Assembly (NCBI GenBank): GCA_023548195.1
Contig: JAJHZJ010000014.1
Location: 17,867,718 to 17,931,717, forward strand
Reading direction: 5' to 3'
Length of the DNA: 64,000 nt
Source of the DNA: Bettongia penicillata ogilbyi
Taxonomy: Eukaryota; Chordata; Mammalia; Diprotodontia; Potoroidae
In this document: one piece after another, positions 25,285 through 36,584 of the stretch
Position numbering within the stretch: the first letter of the stretch is position 1
Layout: each line of letters starts with the position of its first letter
The notes under the pieces: generated by a model
The model's database searches: none
What the model was told of the DNA's origin: nothing
The model's input: the letters and a program-made list of their open reading frames with translations, nothing else
Made by a program: the position numbers and the translations under genes

Positions 25285-25375
25285 TATTTATGGCTACCCT
25301 GCATTTACATTAATGCCTTGCACATAGAAGTCACTTTACAAATATTTCTTCAGTGACTGAATAAATTGATGAATG
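25285..25375 (+). mobile_element. Short L2-like 3' tail
   Basis: TTAATGCCTTGCACATAGAAG and ACAAATATTTCTTCAGTGACTGAATAAATTGATGAATGG resemble a diverged L2 3' end. Confidence 0.45.
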
Positions 25376-25835
25376 GATTTTCTTCCATGATATCAATAAT
25401 TATGTTGAGAATTGGGTTAAAACTGACTATTTAAAATGGTTTGAAGGTAATGCTATCTAGAGGAAAGGGTACATAGAGATAATCTCTGGATTTTCCTTCA
25501 GAAATAGATTCTATAAAGAACATAAAAGATTCATAACTGATACTTTCAGAGAACTTCCAGTCAAGTGGTAACATTAACTCATGATGAACATTCTGCATAT
25601 CATTGTGATATTTGACATAATTCTTCTACAATTAATGAGATACATTGCCCTAAAGCAGCCTACTAATATGCAGAACTAAATAGATTGTCAACTGTAAGCC
25701 AAATGAGAATGCATGAAAAAATAAAACAAAATTATATTTCATTACTTAGAAGGCAGTATAATGGGATAGACTGTCCAACAAAGGTGTATCCTTCAAATCT
25801 ACGGTAGTTGCAGAAAAAAAATTGCTTTGTTGTGT
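25376..25835. other. Unassigned
   Basis: Nothing recognised. Confidence 0.35.
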
Positions 25836-26720
25836 GTGGGGGAGCAGATTAACATAGCAGAGAAAAGCAAGGAAGTTGCCTGAGCTCTTCTACATTTCCC
25901 TGGGAAACCAAGTTAAATCAAGCCACTAAATGGATTCTGGAGCAATAGAACCTACAAAAAGATGGAGTGAAGTAACTTTCCATGCTTAAGATAAATTGGG
26001 GGAATTTCAGGAAAAGTCTGTCTCATTTGGTTATAAGAGAAGCACAATTCAGTGCAGTGTTTGGGTAAACCAGTTGGGGGTTCTTAGCCACAGTACGGAT
26101 CAGCAACTGAGGCCTCACCATTCTGGATCAGCAGGCAAGTGGTAGAGAGGGCCACCTGTGAAGTCTCCAGCCCCAGTGCAGAAGGCAAAGTGATAGCCTC
26201 AGAACCCAGGGCACAAGAGATGTGGCTATACTAGGCCATCCCAGCACAGGGGCAAGCTTCCAGCATCTGAGGCCTTGAAGCAGAAAGACAATGACCAGGG
26301 ACCTGGTACCCACCACAGAAAGTTTAGAAAAGTGCCCCCTGTTCCCCAGGAGCAGAGCAAAACAGTAAAAGTCACAAAGGTCAAAAAATTATCAAGAAAC
26401 AGAAAAGAGCCCTGACCATAGAAAGCAACTATGGGGACAGGGAAGATCAAACCAAAAATTTAGAAGAGGAGAACAATGTCAAAATGCCAACATACAAAAC
26501 TTCAAAGGGGAACAAGAATTGCTCTCAAGCCCAAAAAAATCTTCTTGGAAAATTTCAAAAAGAATTTTAAAAAGCATACAGAGAGATAGAAGAAAAATTG
26601 GGAAAAGAAATGAGAGATATGCAAGAGAACATCAACAGCTTGGGAAGGAAAAGACAAAAATTGACTCAAGAAAACAATTCATTAAAAAATACAATTGGGG
26701 AAGAAGATTCTGGGAAGATG
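25836..26720 (+). mobile_element. L1 5'UTR and start of ORF1, truncated
   Basis: Paralogous to 47101-47760: both share AGGAAGTTGCCTGAGCTC/AGGAAGTTGCCTAAGCTC, AGAACCTACAAAAAGA and a downstream block with 'GTGCCCCCTGTTCCCCAGG' against 'ATGCCCCCAGGTGCCTCAGG'. The ORF1 coiled-coil region starts near 26530; one frame carries GAAAAATTGGGAAAAGAAATGAGAGATATGC (26592-26622). It stops at about 26720. Confidence 0.72.
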
Positions 26721-26810
26721 GTTATTACAAAATAACTTTTTACTTATTTCAAATTAAAAAATATGCATATTTATAGCATTAAAAGATAAAATATGACAGT
26801 GGATTCTCAG

Positions 26811-27830
26811 GGGAGGAACCAAGATGGTGGAGTAGCTAGAGGAAACATATATATGTACATATATTTATATGTAAGTATGTATGGGTATGTATGTTCATGT
26901 ATGTTTAGGTATGTGCATGTATAGGTATATGTGTATGTATACTGTAGGTATTTATATGTATATTTGTATGTGTGTGTATATATATTTCTATATGAGTATA
27001 TCTAGATCTATCTATCTATATACAGAGCATAGGGTGAGCTGAATATGAAGAGAGGATACCTAAAAAATAAAACTGACTGTTGAGTGGAATGTACTAAGAG
27101 AAAGAGAAAGGGAGAGGTAGAATGTAGAAAATCATCTCACATTATAAAGGCAAGAAAGAGCTTTTACATTGGAGGGGAAGAAGGGGGAGAAGACAGGGGA
27201 AAAGAGCTTTACTCTCATGGGATTTGGCTTAAGGATAGAATAATATACACTTAATTGGGTGTAGAAATCTATTTTGCTCTGCAGGAAAGCAGGGAAGAAA
27301 GGGATAGGAGAGGAAAAATAATAGAAGGGCCAATTGTGGAAAAAAAATAACCAGAAGCAAACATTATTGTGGGAAGACAGGTCAAGGGAGAGAATGGAAT
27401 AAGTGGAAGACAGGACTGGACAGAGGGAAATGTGATTAGTCTTTCACAACATAACTGTTGTGGAAATATTTTACATGGCTAGACCTAAATGGAATTGCCT
27501 GCTTTCTCAATAAGGGTGGGTAAGGAGGGAGGAAGGGAGAGAATATGGAGCTCAAAGCTTTAAAAATTAATGTTAAAAGTTGTTTTTTCATGCAATTGGG
27601 AAATAAGATGTACAGGCAATGGGGTATAGAAATCTACTTTGCCCTACAAAAAAATAGAAGGGGGGAATGGAAGAAGGGATGGTGAAAGAAAGGAGGATAG
27701 ACTGGAGGAAGGAGGGAAGGGGGTGTATGCTATCCTGGAGTAGGGGATGGGGAGAAAATTTGGAATTCAAATCCTTGTGGAAGGGAATGTTGAAAACTGA
27801 AAAATAAATTTTTAAAAGTACTCCTAAAAA
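26811..27830 (+). mobile_element. Half-LINE HAL1-c: 5' tip joined to 3'UTR, ORF1 deleted
   Basis: Starts GGGAGGAACCAAGATGGTGGAGTAG (26811-26835), the normal HAL1 5' tip. After about 30 bp it passes directly into the microsatellite that opens the 3'UTR (26845-27020) and then a complete 3'UTR, ending AATGTTGAAAACTGAAAAATAAATTT at about 27820. The 5'UTR body and the whole of ORF1 are gone. A possible short duplication GATTCTC (26802-26808 and 27839-27845) is too short to be decisive. Confidence 0.75.
26845..27020 (+). repeat. TATG/TATA-rich microsatellite
   Basis: Imperfect ATGTATG, TATATA and TCTA units. It sits at the ORF1-to-3'UTR position where HAL1-d has (CA)n and HAL1-e (TG)n. Confidence 0.9.
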
Positions 27831-28555
27831 TAAATTTTGATTCTCTATCCCCCTCAATATATGTTGACATTATACAACATAATATATATATTTTATGCAG
27901 AAAAAGAGAAAATTCCAAGTTCTCCAGATTTCTCCCACAGACAACATAATGCATCAGGGAAAATTTAGAGTGGTAAAAATAAACAAGAGTTGGGACAGGA
28001 CAGTGCTCCTTCTGGGACAATGGGAGAAGATCATAAGAAAAATTCCAGGACTGAGGCTTAGTGTTTGTGCAAACACCTCTATGCTAATTTATCTGCAAGA
28101 GCAAGTGGTGAGTACCAGGGATAGTTGGGCTGGAGGCAGCCTTGCCCCAGTCACAAGAATTTCCATCTCCTGGAGTTCAACAAATACGTGTTGAATTGAA
28201 TTGCTGAATTGAATTAAGAAGAAAGAGACAAAAAACAAGTTACGGTTTGGTTTTTCATACAGTCACAATAAGAAAATAGCTTTCAGTAATTGGTACACAC
28301 CAACTTCCACTACATTCATTTATGTTCATAATGCTGATTATGATGTACTACAGAATCTAAGCTAGATTAAACCCTACTCCATGTACTAAGTCTAGAAAGT
28401 ACAGTATTATACTTGAGTAAAATGGAAAACAAGAACTGAAAAAACATATTCTTTTGACATACCAGAAACATAAACCCTGAATCAGAGAATTATAAGAGCT
28501 ATAAGGAATCACGGATATCATCTCTAATTGAATTCAGTATTTTAATAAGAATACT
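27831..28555. other. Unassigned
   Basis: No clear repeat. A GAATT-rich phrase at 28180-28225 could be an L2-type tail. Confidence 0.35.
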
Positions 28556-29659
28556 AGGAGGGGATGGGGCCAAGATGGTAGAGTAAAAATAGAGACTTGC
28601 TTGAGCTCTCCCCCAAACCCCTCAAAATACCTGTAAAATGACTCTAAACAAATTCTAGAGAAGCAGAACCCAGAAAATAACAGGGTGAAAGAGATTTCTA
28701 GCCCAAGACAACCTGGAGGGTTGACAGGAAAGATCTGTTGCTGTAGGGTGAAAGAGGAACCCAGCACAGTGCAAAACAGTGCTGGCACAGACCAGGCCCC
28801 AGCAAACCTGGAGCAGGCCTCAGGGGACTGAATCACAGGCCACTGGGGTGGTTTTCAGATCTCGTAACCCAGAAACACCAAAGAGAACATAGAAGGTCCT
28901 GGCCCTGGGAGAGAAAGGAGAGGGCTCTGGGCCCAGCACTGGAGTGGCAGTTGTGGCAGAATTTGTAGTGACCACTTCCAGAATTCTAGGCCCACAGACA
29001 ATGGGGGGATTGAGCAGCTAAACAGGGGTTTGCAGGGATCTCTTTGTTGATGCTGAGTCAGAATTCTCTTGCTTTGCCAGTGCTTGGATCTGGATTGAGG
29101 TCCTGGGTAACTGTTCTGGGGCAAGGAGGAACACTGGTTTGGCAAAGCTTCTGATGGCAGTGGAGGGTGAATCCTCCTCACAGTTCCAAGGCATAAAAGA
29201 GTGCTTGTAGTCACTCACAGAGCAGAGCACAGGCCAGAAGAGGAGTAAACACCTCTCCTTTGATCATACCACCTTTGGAGCATTTGGTTTAAAGACCCTG
29301 GGGGAGCTGAGCCACTGATCTGGATCTCAGCCCTGAGTGGTGGTCCTGGGGTGAGGAGGAGCACTGGCTGGAGAAGCTGGTGGAGGCTCTGGGCAGGGAA
29401 TTTGACTCATAGATCATGGGCAGAAGAGTGCTTGTGGTTGCTCCCAGACCAGAGTGCAGGCCAGGAGAGAAGTAAATTCTTCTCCCTTGATTGTGCCGCC
29501 TTGGAGGAACTAAGAACTTATAGGTCCCTAGAGTGTACCCTCCACTTGACAAAGGACTGAAAAGTCCAGTAACTGGCAGGTATTTTCTTCCATTCTTTTG
29601 GATAAGGAAGACCAATGCATATCATCACAGGAAGACATAAAAGTCAAATCATCTGCATT

Positions 29660-29847
29660 CAAAACCTCCAAAAAATATGCGATGGTCTCAGGCCATGGAA
29701 AAGCTCAAAAAGCATTTTGAAAAACAAGTAAGAGAGGTGGAGGAAAAATTGGGAAGAGAAATGAGAGAGATGCAAGAAAATCATGAAAAACGGGTCAACA
29801 GTTTGCTAAAGGAGACCCCAAAAATGTTGAAGAAAATAACATCTTTA
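29660..29847 (+). pseudogene. ORF1 start of L1-C, cut off after the first coiled coil
   Basis: Reads WSQAMEKLKKHFEKQVREVE in frame from 29681, then EKLGREMREMQENHEKRVNS: the same heptad-repeat coiled coil as in the HAL1 ORF1s, with three changes. The usual MPRKGKKNKTIE start is not recognisable upstream. At 29847/29848 the frame runs out of ORF1 into ORF2 sequence and stays open to 29982, so the 101-residue frame 29677-29982 is an accidental ORF1-ORF2 fusion. It is a by-product of the internal deletion, without function that I can support. Confidence 0.85.
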
Positions 29848-29849
29848 AG

Positions 29850-31398
29850 GGTAAACATTATAAAATATTTGAGAGTCTACTTGCCAGAACAAATCCAGGG
29901 ACTATATGAATACAATTACAAGACACTTTTGGCACAAATAAAGTCAGATCTAAGTAAGTGGAAAAACATCAGTTGCTCATGACTAGACAGAGCCAATATC
30001 ATAAAAATGACAATTCTACCTGAATTAATTGACTTATTTAGTGCCATATCAGAGTATCTGATGATTATTTTCAAGAGCTGGAAAAAATAATATCAAAATT
30101 CATCTGGAAGAACAAAAGAACATCCAGAATAGCAAGGGAACTAATGAAAAGAAATGCTAGGGAAGGTGGCCTAGCTCTACCAGATCTCAAATTGTATTAT
30201 AAAGCAGCAATGTATCAAAACCACTTGGTACTAAGAAACAGAAGGGTAGAAAAATGGAATATGCTTGGTACTCAAAACACAGTAGGCAATGAATATAGCA
30301 ATCTAGTGTTTGATAAATCCAAGGACCCCAGCTTCTGGCATAAGAACTCACTGTTAGACAAAAGTTGCTTGGAAAACTGGATAAAAGTGTGGTGGAAACT
30401 AGACATAGACCAATATCTGACACTATACACAAGAATGAAGTTCAAATGGGCACATCTTCCAGGTATAAAGATTGGTACTATAAACAAATTAGTGGAGCAA
30501 GGAATAGTGAATTTATCATATTCATGGAGAAAGGAAGAATTTTTGACTAAAGAAGAGATTGAAAGCATTATGAAGTACAAAATGGATAATTTTGATTACA
30601 TTAAACTGAAAAGTTTTTGCACAACCAAATCCAATGCAAGCAAGATCAGGAAGGAAGCAGAAAACTGGGAAAGAATTATTGCAAGTAGTGTCTGTGATAA
30701 AGGCCTCATTTCTAAAATATATAGAGAACTGAGTTAAATGTACAAAAATACAAATTATTCCGCAACTGATAAATGGTCAAAAGATATGAACAGGCAGTTT
30801 TCAGAGGAAGAAATTAAAGATATCTATAGATATGAAAAAATGCTCTAAATCACTATGGATTAGAGAGATGCAAATCAAAACAACTCTGAGATAGCACATC
30901 ACACCTATCAGATTGGCTAACATGACAGAACAGGAACATGATAAATGTTGGAGAAGTTGTGGGAGAGTTGGAAAACTAATTCATTGTTGGTGAAGCTGTG
31001 AGCTGATCCAACCACTCTGGAGAGCAATTTGGAACTATGCCAAAAGGGCTACAAAAATGTGCCTACCCTTTGAACCGGCAATACCTCTTCTAAAACTGTA
31101 TGCACAAGACATCATAAAAATGGGAAAGGGTCCCACATGTACAAACATATTTATAGCAGTACTCTTTGTGTTGGCCAAAAACTGGAAATCAAGGGGATGC
31201 CCATCAATTGGGGAATGGCTGAATAAATTATGGTATATGAATGTAATGGAATACTATTGCACTGTAAGAAATGATGAACAGGAAGACTTCAGAGAGGCCT
31301 GGCAAGACTTATATGATCTGATGCTGAGCAAAAGGAGCAGAATTAGGAGAACTTTGTACACAGCAACAACCACAGTGTGCAAGGACTTTTTCTGGTAG
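29850..31398 (+). pseudogene. ORF2 C-terminal third of L1-C
   Basis: ORF2 of L1 encodes endonuclease, reverse transcriptase and a Cys-rich end. Only the part after the catalytic core is present here. It starts at IIKYLRVYLPEQIQGLYEYN, continues through the 197-residue frame 30144-30737, and reaches the Cys-rich region near 30940-31010. The frame KCWRSCGRVGKLIHCW there is followed by a TGA where the copy at 52330-52400 has Trp. The final frame 31057-31398 ends with the conserved GCPSIGEWLNKLWYMNVMEY. Several frameshifts separate these frames. Without endonuclease or FADD motif it cannot mobilise itself. Confidence 0.9.
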
Positions 31399-31919
31399 AC
31401 TTAGAACTTCATTGCAATGCAAGGACTTAAAAAAAAATTCCCAATGGTCTTTTAAGTCAAAATGCCTTCCACATCCAGGGAAAGAACTATGGAATTCAAT
31501 CGCAGATTGTAGCAGAGCATTTTCTTTTGTATTACATTTTGGTTTGTTATATGATTTCTCCCATTCATTTTAATTCTTCTATACAACGTGATGGTGATGA
31601 AAATGTATTTAATGGGAATGTATGTGTAGAACCTATATAAAATTGTATGCTGTCTCGGGGAGGGAGGAAGGAAGTGGGGGGGAGGGAAGGACTGTGAGAG
31701 ACAGAAAGAAAGAAAAAAATTAGGTTGTATGGTAGTGATTGTGGAACACTGAAAATCAATTAAAAATAATTGCTTTATAGAAAATTTTATTTGTATACAT
31801 TCATATACCACAACTTGTTCAGCCATTCCCCAATTGATGGGTATTCCCTTGATTTCCACTTTTTGGCCACCAAAAAAAGAGCTGTTATAAATATTTTTGT
31901 ACATGTGGGATTTCTTGTC

Positions 31920-32405
31920 TATTTTGAGGTATGGTTTATCAAGTTCAGAGAAGGAGAGGTTGAGGTACCCCACTGGTATAGTTTTGCTGTCTCTTTCCGT
32001 AACTCCCTTAACTTCTCCTCTAAGCATTTGAATGGTATACTACTTGGTGCATATATGTTTTCTAATGTTATTAATTTCCTGTCTATTGTGCCTTTTAACA
32101 GATTATAATCTACTTCCTTACCTATTTTGATTAGATCTATTTCTGCTTTTTCTTTGTCTGAGATTAGCATTGCTACCCCTGCTTTTTTATACATCAGCTG
32201 AAGCGTAATATATTCTGGTCTAAACTTTCCCCTTTACCCTATGTGTATCCCCCTGTTTCAAATGTGTTTGTTGTAAACAACATGTAGGATTATGGTTTTT
32301 AATCAATTCTGCTATCTGCCTACATTTTATGGAAGAGTTCATCCCATTCACATTCACAGTCATGATTACTATTGGTATCTTTCTTTCCATCATATTTCTC
32401 CCCAT
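31920..32405 (-). pseudogene. ORF2 endonuclease region of L1-D
   Basis: The N-terminus of L1 ORF2 is an apurinic-type endonuclease that nicks the target. Frame 32405-32220 reads IVIMTVNVNGMNSSIKCRQI, with the TxNVNG start of this domain. Further downstream the frame 32194-31919 gives KAGVAMLISDKEKAEIDLIK and NIYAPSSIPFK, matching the middle of the domain. A frameshift lies between about 32220 and 32194, and the catalytic end is removed by the deletion at about 31910. Confidence 0.85.
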
Positions 32406-33019
32406 TTTTGTTTTTATTTCTTCCTTCTATTTTTCCCTCCTCAAAAGAAGTTTACTTTTGACCACTGCCTCCTTTCATCTTCCCTCCTTCTACTATCCCC
32501 CTTCCATTTTATTTCCCTTTTTCCTTACTACTCCCCTCCCTTTCAATCCTGCCTTCTTTTTTTCTCTCTTTCCCCTCCTACTGCCTATAGGGAAAGATTG
32601 ATTTCTGTACTTAATTATGTTGTTCCCTCCTTTAACCAAATCAAATGAGAGTAAAGCTGAAACAATGCTCATCTTTCTCTACTCTTTTTCTCTATTATAG
32701 TATGTATTTCTGACTTTTCCTGCGATGTAATTTACCTTTTTTTGACTCCTCTTTTTCTCTTCTCATAGTACAGTCTCTTTGAACATTTTAATTATATTTT
32801 TATCAGCACATCAGTTAATTTGCAATCACCCCCTCTATCTATGTATATCCCTTTTAAATATCATAATAAATATACAATTCTCAAGAATAACAAGTATTAT
32901 CCTCCCATATAGGGATATAAACAGTTTGCCCATACTGAATAACAAGTTTCTCCCCATTTACCTCTTTATGTCTCTCTTGAATGTTGTATTTGAAGATCAT
33001 ATTTTCTATTGTGCTCTGG

Positions 33020-34024
33020 TCGTTTCATCAGGAAGGTCTAGAAATACCTTATTTCATTGAATGTTCATTTCCTTGGCTCAAATATTATGCTCAGTTTTGC
33101 TGGGTAATTGACCCTGACTTATAGTCCAAGTTCTTTTGCCTTGAGGGATATCTTATTTCAATCATTCTGATCTTTTAATGGAGAAGCTGTAAGGTCCTTT
33201 GTGATACTCACTGTAGTTCCTCAGTGTTTGAGTTCTTTATTTCTTGTTGTTTACAATATTTTCTCTTTAACTTGATATCTCAGGAATTTGGCAAAAATAT
33301 TCCTTGACATGTTCAATTTTAGATCTCTTTAGGAGGTGGATTATTTTGATGACTACTTTGCCCTCTGGATCTAGCACATTAGGCCAGTTTTCTTTGATGA
33401 TTGCTTTGAAGATATTGTCTAGACTCTTTTTTTATTATGGCTTTCCAGTAGACCAATAATTCTTAGATTTTCTGGTCTTGATCTATTTTCTAAGTCAATT
33501 GTTTTTTAAATGGGATATTTTACATTTTCTTCTATTGTTTCATTATTTAGATTTTGTTTGACTAATTCTTCATGTCTCATAGAGTCATTATATTCTTCTT
33601 TCCCAATTCTAATTTTTAATACATTGTTTTCTTTAGTTAACTTTTGTATCTCCTTTTCTATTTGTCTAACTGTTCCTTTTAAGGAGTTATTTTTCCCAGT
33701 TAGGTTTCATACATCCTTATCCATTTGCCCAATTTTTCTTTTCAAGGAGGTATTCTCTTAATTGAATTTGTTTTTCATTATGTCAACTATATTTTTAAAA
33801 TCATTAGTCAATTTTTCTTCTACATCTCCAATTTGGCTTTTAAAATCCTTCTTGAGCTCTTGCAAGAATGCTCTTTGGGCTTGAGATCAGTTCATACTCC
33901 ATTTTTACGTTTCAGAGGTGAGTACAGTGTCAATTCTGTCTTCTTCTGAACTTGTATTTTGGTTTTCTCTGTCTCCATAGTAAAATTCTATGGTCTTTGC
34001 TTTTCTCATTTGCTTCTTACTCAT
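33020..34024 (-). pseudogene. ORF1 of L1-D, different subfamily
   Basis: Begins MSKKQMRKAKTIEFYYGDRE at 34024. This is laid out like the MPRKGKKNKTIESYF start of the HAL1 ORF1s but clearly diverged. A coiled-coil stretch and the RNA-binding region follow (antisense at about 33330-33480), then the C-terminal region to about 33020. Frames are broken by several stops. Its 3' part matches the fossil at 20265-20985, which places the two copies in one subfamily. No intact protein. Confidence 0.8.
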
Positions 34025-35159
34025 GGTTGTTGCCTTTTTCTTGGCTTTTAGATCTCTGCTTCTGGGGCATAGGGGGCTCTGTCTCATGTTTCTTGTACTG
34101 AGAACTTGAGATTTTGTGTTTTGTGTCCTCTCATTCTTTCAGCTAGAATGTTGCAGTGTCCCGGGTGCTGAGCTGGCTGGTATATATGTCAAGGCTGAGT
34201 CCAGGTGAAGCCTTTCTGAGTTTCTCTGGGGTGACACTGAAGCTCACTGAGTGTGGTGTGGGGGAAGGTGATCTGACCACAGAAGTTCTCCTCCTCCCCT
34301 GGGTCTGTGCTAGAACGTAGGCAGACTCAGCATCTGATAAGGCCACATCTGTTCTGGTATCTGCCTAATTCCCCTAGATGTGCTAAAGCATGCCTGGGGT
34401 CTGGCATCTTACAGGTTGGCTCTTACAGGCTCTAACCCCCCAGAGCTCAGGATTCACTGAGGTTGAATTGTCTGGGACACCTCCCATCCTGCACTGGTCC
34501 CCTTGAGCCACAGCAAGAAGTATTCTTCTTTTCAATATCCCAAGCCTACCAAGCTAAGCAACTGTCTACCCTGGTTGATCCCACTATTCCAGGATTTTTC
34601 CTGGGGAAATATTCTCTGGGTTTTTCAAGGTCAACAAGGGGAAGGTGAGAGCAGTTACTGTTTACTATGCTATCTTGTCTCCTGGGAGTTCAAGTAGGTG
34701 ACTTTCGGACATTTAATCTGGGGGCTGCTGCTGTTACCAGGGGGCCGATGCATCTGTCTTACTCAGCTCTGCTCGACTCCTGTCCTGTGCTGGTTGTTTG
34801 AGAATCCATACTTCTGCCTCTGATTCAATCAGCCCCAGCAGTTTCTGCACCACTCCTCTATGGTACAGTCTGCCATGGTTCAGCCTGTGTTCTCTATGCT
34901 CCCCCAGCTCCATGGAATAGATCGTTCCCCTTGACCTTGTGGGCTGTAATGAGTTGGAAATCTGCCACACTCTGTCTCTTAATGGATTCTGCCACTCTAA
35001 GATTTGTTCAGATTCTCCTTTTAGAGGTATCTGAAGGAATCTGTAGTAGAGTTCAGGTGAATCTGTTCTCTCACTCTGCCATCTTGACTCTGCCCCCTTC
35101 AGATTTTTTTATTTTTTACATGAAGAAATGTAAAGTCTATGTCTAACATTGTTATTAGT

Positions 35160-36060
35160 AATTGGGTAGTTTGAAAGAAAGACTTGAGTATGAAGTGATT
35201 CTAAAAAAATCCATTTAGAAACAGATAAAAACAGTAATTATTTTATAGAAATGAAGTGCAAGAGAAATAACTGACACAAAGGAATTAGATGAGGGAGGAG
35301 GGCTGGTAGTTCTGGAACCCTACTCTCACCAGGAATGGATTTAAGATGGAATGATATGTACATACATACATACATACATACATACATACATGCATGCATA
35401 TATATCAACGTATGTATAAAAGCTTTCTAAATTCAGAAAGAAATAAAAGATTGGGGGGAGATGATAAGGGAGGGATTTTTGGAGGGAAACTTGCTTACAT
35501 CAGATCTGGGTTAAAGAGAAAATAATATAGACATCCAGAAGGGAATGAAAGTCTTCTAAATTTATAAAGAAATAAGAAGGTAATGTAAAAGGATAAGGAA
35601 TATAGTATGTCTAGATTAATGGGAAATGGATAAAGAGGGAATAATATTTAAAAGGTTATAAATTTCTTCTAAATTCAGATAAAAATAAAAAGATGAGGAG
35701 AAAGAGGGGTGGAGGAAGAGGACAAGGAAGCAGTCTTGGAGGGATTGATTAAGTAATAGAAGGGCAAGGTAAAGGGCAGAAGTAAAGTAGAGGAATAAGG
35801 AAGGATAAGAAATAAGAAATACACACGGACATAAAATAAATATCAGGAGTAGAATTTATTAGGAAAAAAGTAGAGGTAGTGGCAATGATCTCAAACTAAG
35901 TTAAAGCTAAAATAGATTTAATCAAAAGAGAAAAATAGGGAAGCTACACTATATGTCAATCATATTAATCAATATTGTTTTAGACTATTTAAAATAATTA
36001 GACAGTATGAGATTGGAATATTGATGTGGTATAGAAAATGATAATTTGGTGGATGTAGCA
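35160..36060 (+). mobile_element. L1 spacer and endonuclease fragment
   Basis: Purine-rich spacer-like DNA followed at about 35885-35960 by ATGATCTCAAACTAAGTTAA and AATAGATTTAATCAAAAGAG, the plus-sense version of the endonuclease block at 32110-32165. Frames are destroyed. The assignment of 35160-35880 to the spacer is weaker than that of 35885-36060 to ORF2. Confidence 0.5.
35359..35401 (+). repeat. (CATA)n microsatellite
   Basis: About ten tandem CATA units ending in CATGCATG. Confidence 0.95.
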
Positions 36061-36584
36061 AAATGTGGAGAGACTTGGACTTATGAAATAAGATGTTAAC
36101 TACCCTCAGAGGTGCATATGAACATGTGTGTCTATATATGAGTATGATTATAGGTATATAAGCATATGTACAGGCATATAAGTGTGCCTGTAATACACAT
36201 ATGTTTACACATATGTTTAGTTATATACATGTGTGTGCACATAAGCTCTTAATTGTAGCTTTCTTGGGGGGAAGAAAGGAGGAAAAGAACAAAATAAAAA
36301 GTGCATAGCAGAGTACAAAAGAAAATTCAGAAGGAAGCAAAGATGGACAGCTCTAAACACAATGTGTAGTATTTTTTATATAGGCTTTCTTGAAATGGAA
36401 ATTTATTGTTGTATATTTTGAATTCTTTCTTACATTCTGCTGTGCATAAGTTAATGAGTTTTTCTTTTGTTATTTTGTATTTGAGTTTTAGTATTTAAGT
36501 ATATAATATTTTTCTTTTCCTTTTCCTATTGTGTATTTAAGTTTTAGCATGTAAATTTAGAATAAATTAATTAAAAATACAATT
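36061..36584. other. Unresolved segment, repeat-like
   Basis: A TATATG-rich patch (36110-36240), then GAAGAAAGGAGGAAAAGAAC and a T-rich part ending AATAAATTAATTAAAAATAC. This looks like the 3' end of a retroelement but I cannot name it. Confidence 0.4.

Larger units (their letters stand above)
28556..31768 (+). mobile_element. Internally deleted L1 with both ends (L1-C)
   Basis: The 5' end GGGGCCAAGATGGTAGAGTA at 28566-28585 is followed by about 1 kb of 5'UTR. The beginning of ORF1 (about 29660-29847) joins directly to the last third of ORF2 (29850-31398), and a 3'UTR runs to an A-rich end at about 31768. Roughly 3-4 kb of internal sequence is missing compared with a full L1. No convincing target-site duplication was found. 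Confidence 0.85.
31770..35097 (-). mobile_element. Internally deleted L1 (L1-D), tail to tail with L1-C
   Basis: On the minus strand the order is 5' end with an AAGATGG box (antisense CCATCTTGACTC at 35080-35091), 1.07 kb 5'UTR and ORF1 (34024 to about 33020). A spacer follows, then the ORF2 start with endonuclease (32405 to about 31920). A jump at about 31910 leads to the ORF2 C-terminal end (31905-31785). The reverse transcriptase and the 3'UTR are missing. Confidence 0.8.

Noticed and set aside
31452..32027. 191-residue minus-strand frame
   Set aside because: It runs through the antisense of the L1-C 3'UTR and then L1-D ORF2. A composite of two elements, not a gene.
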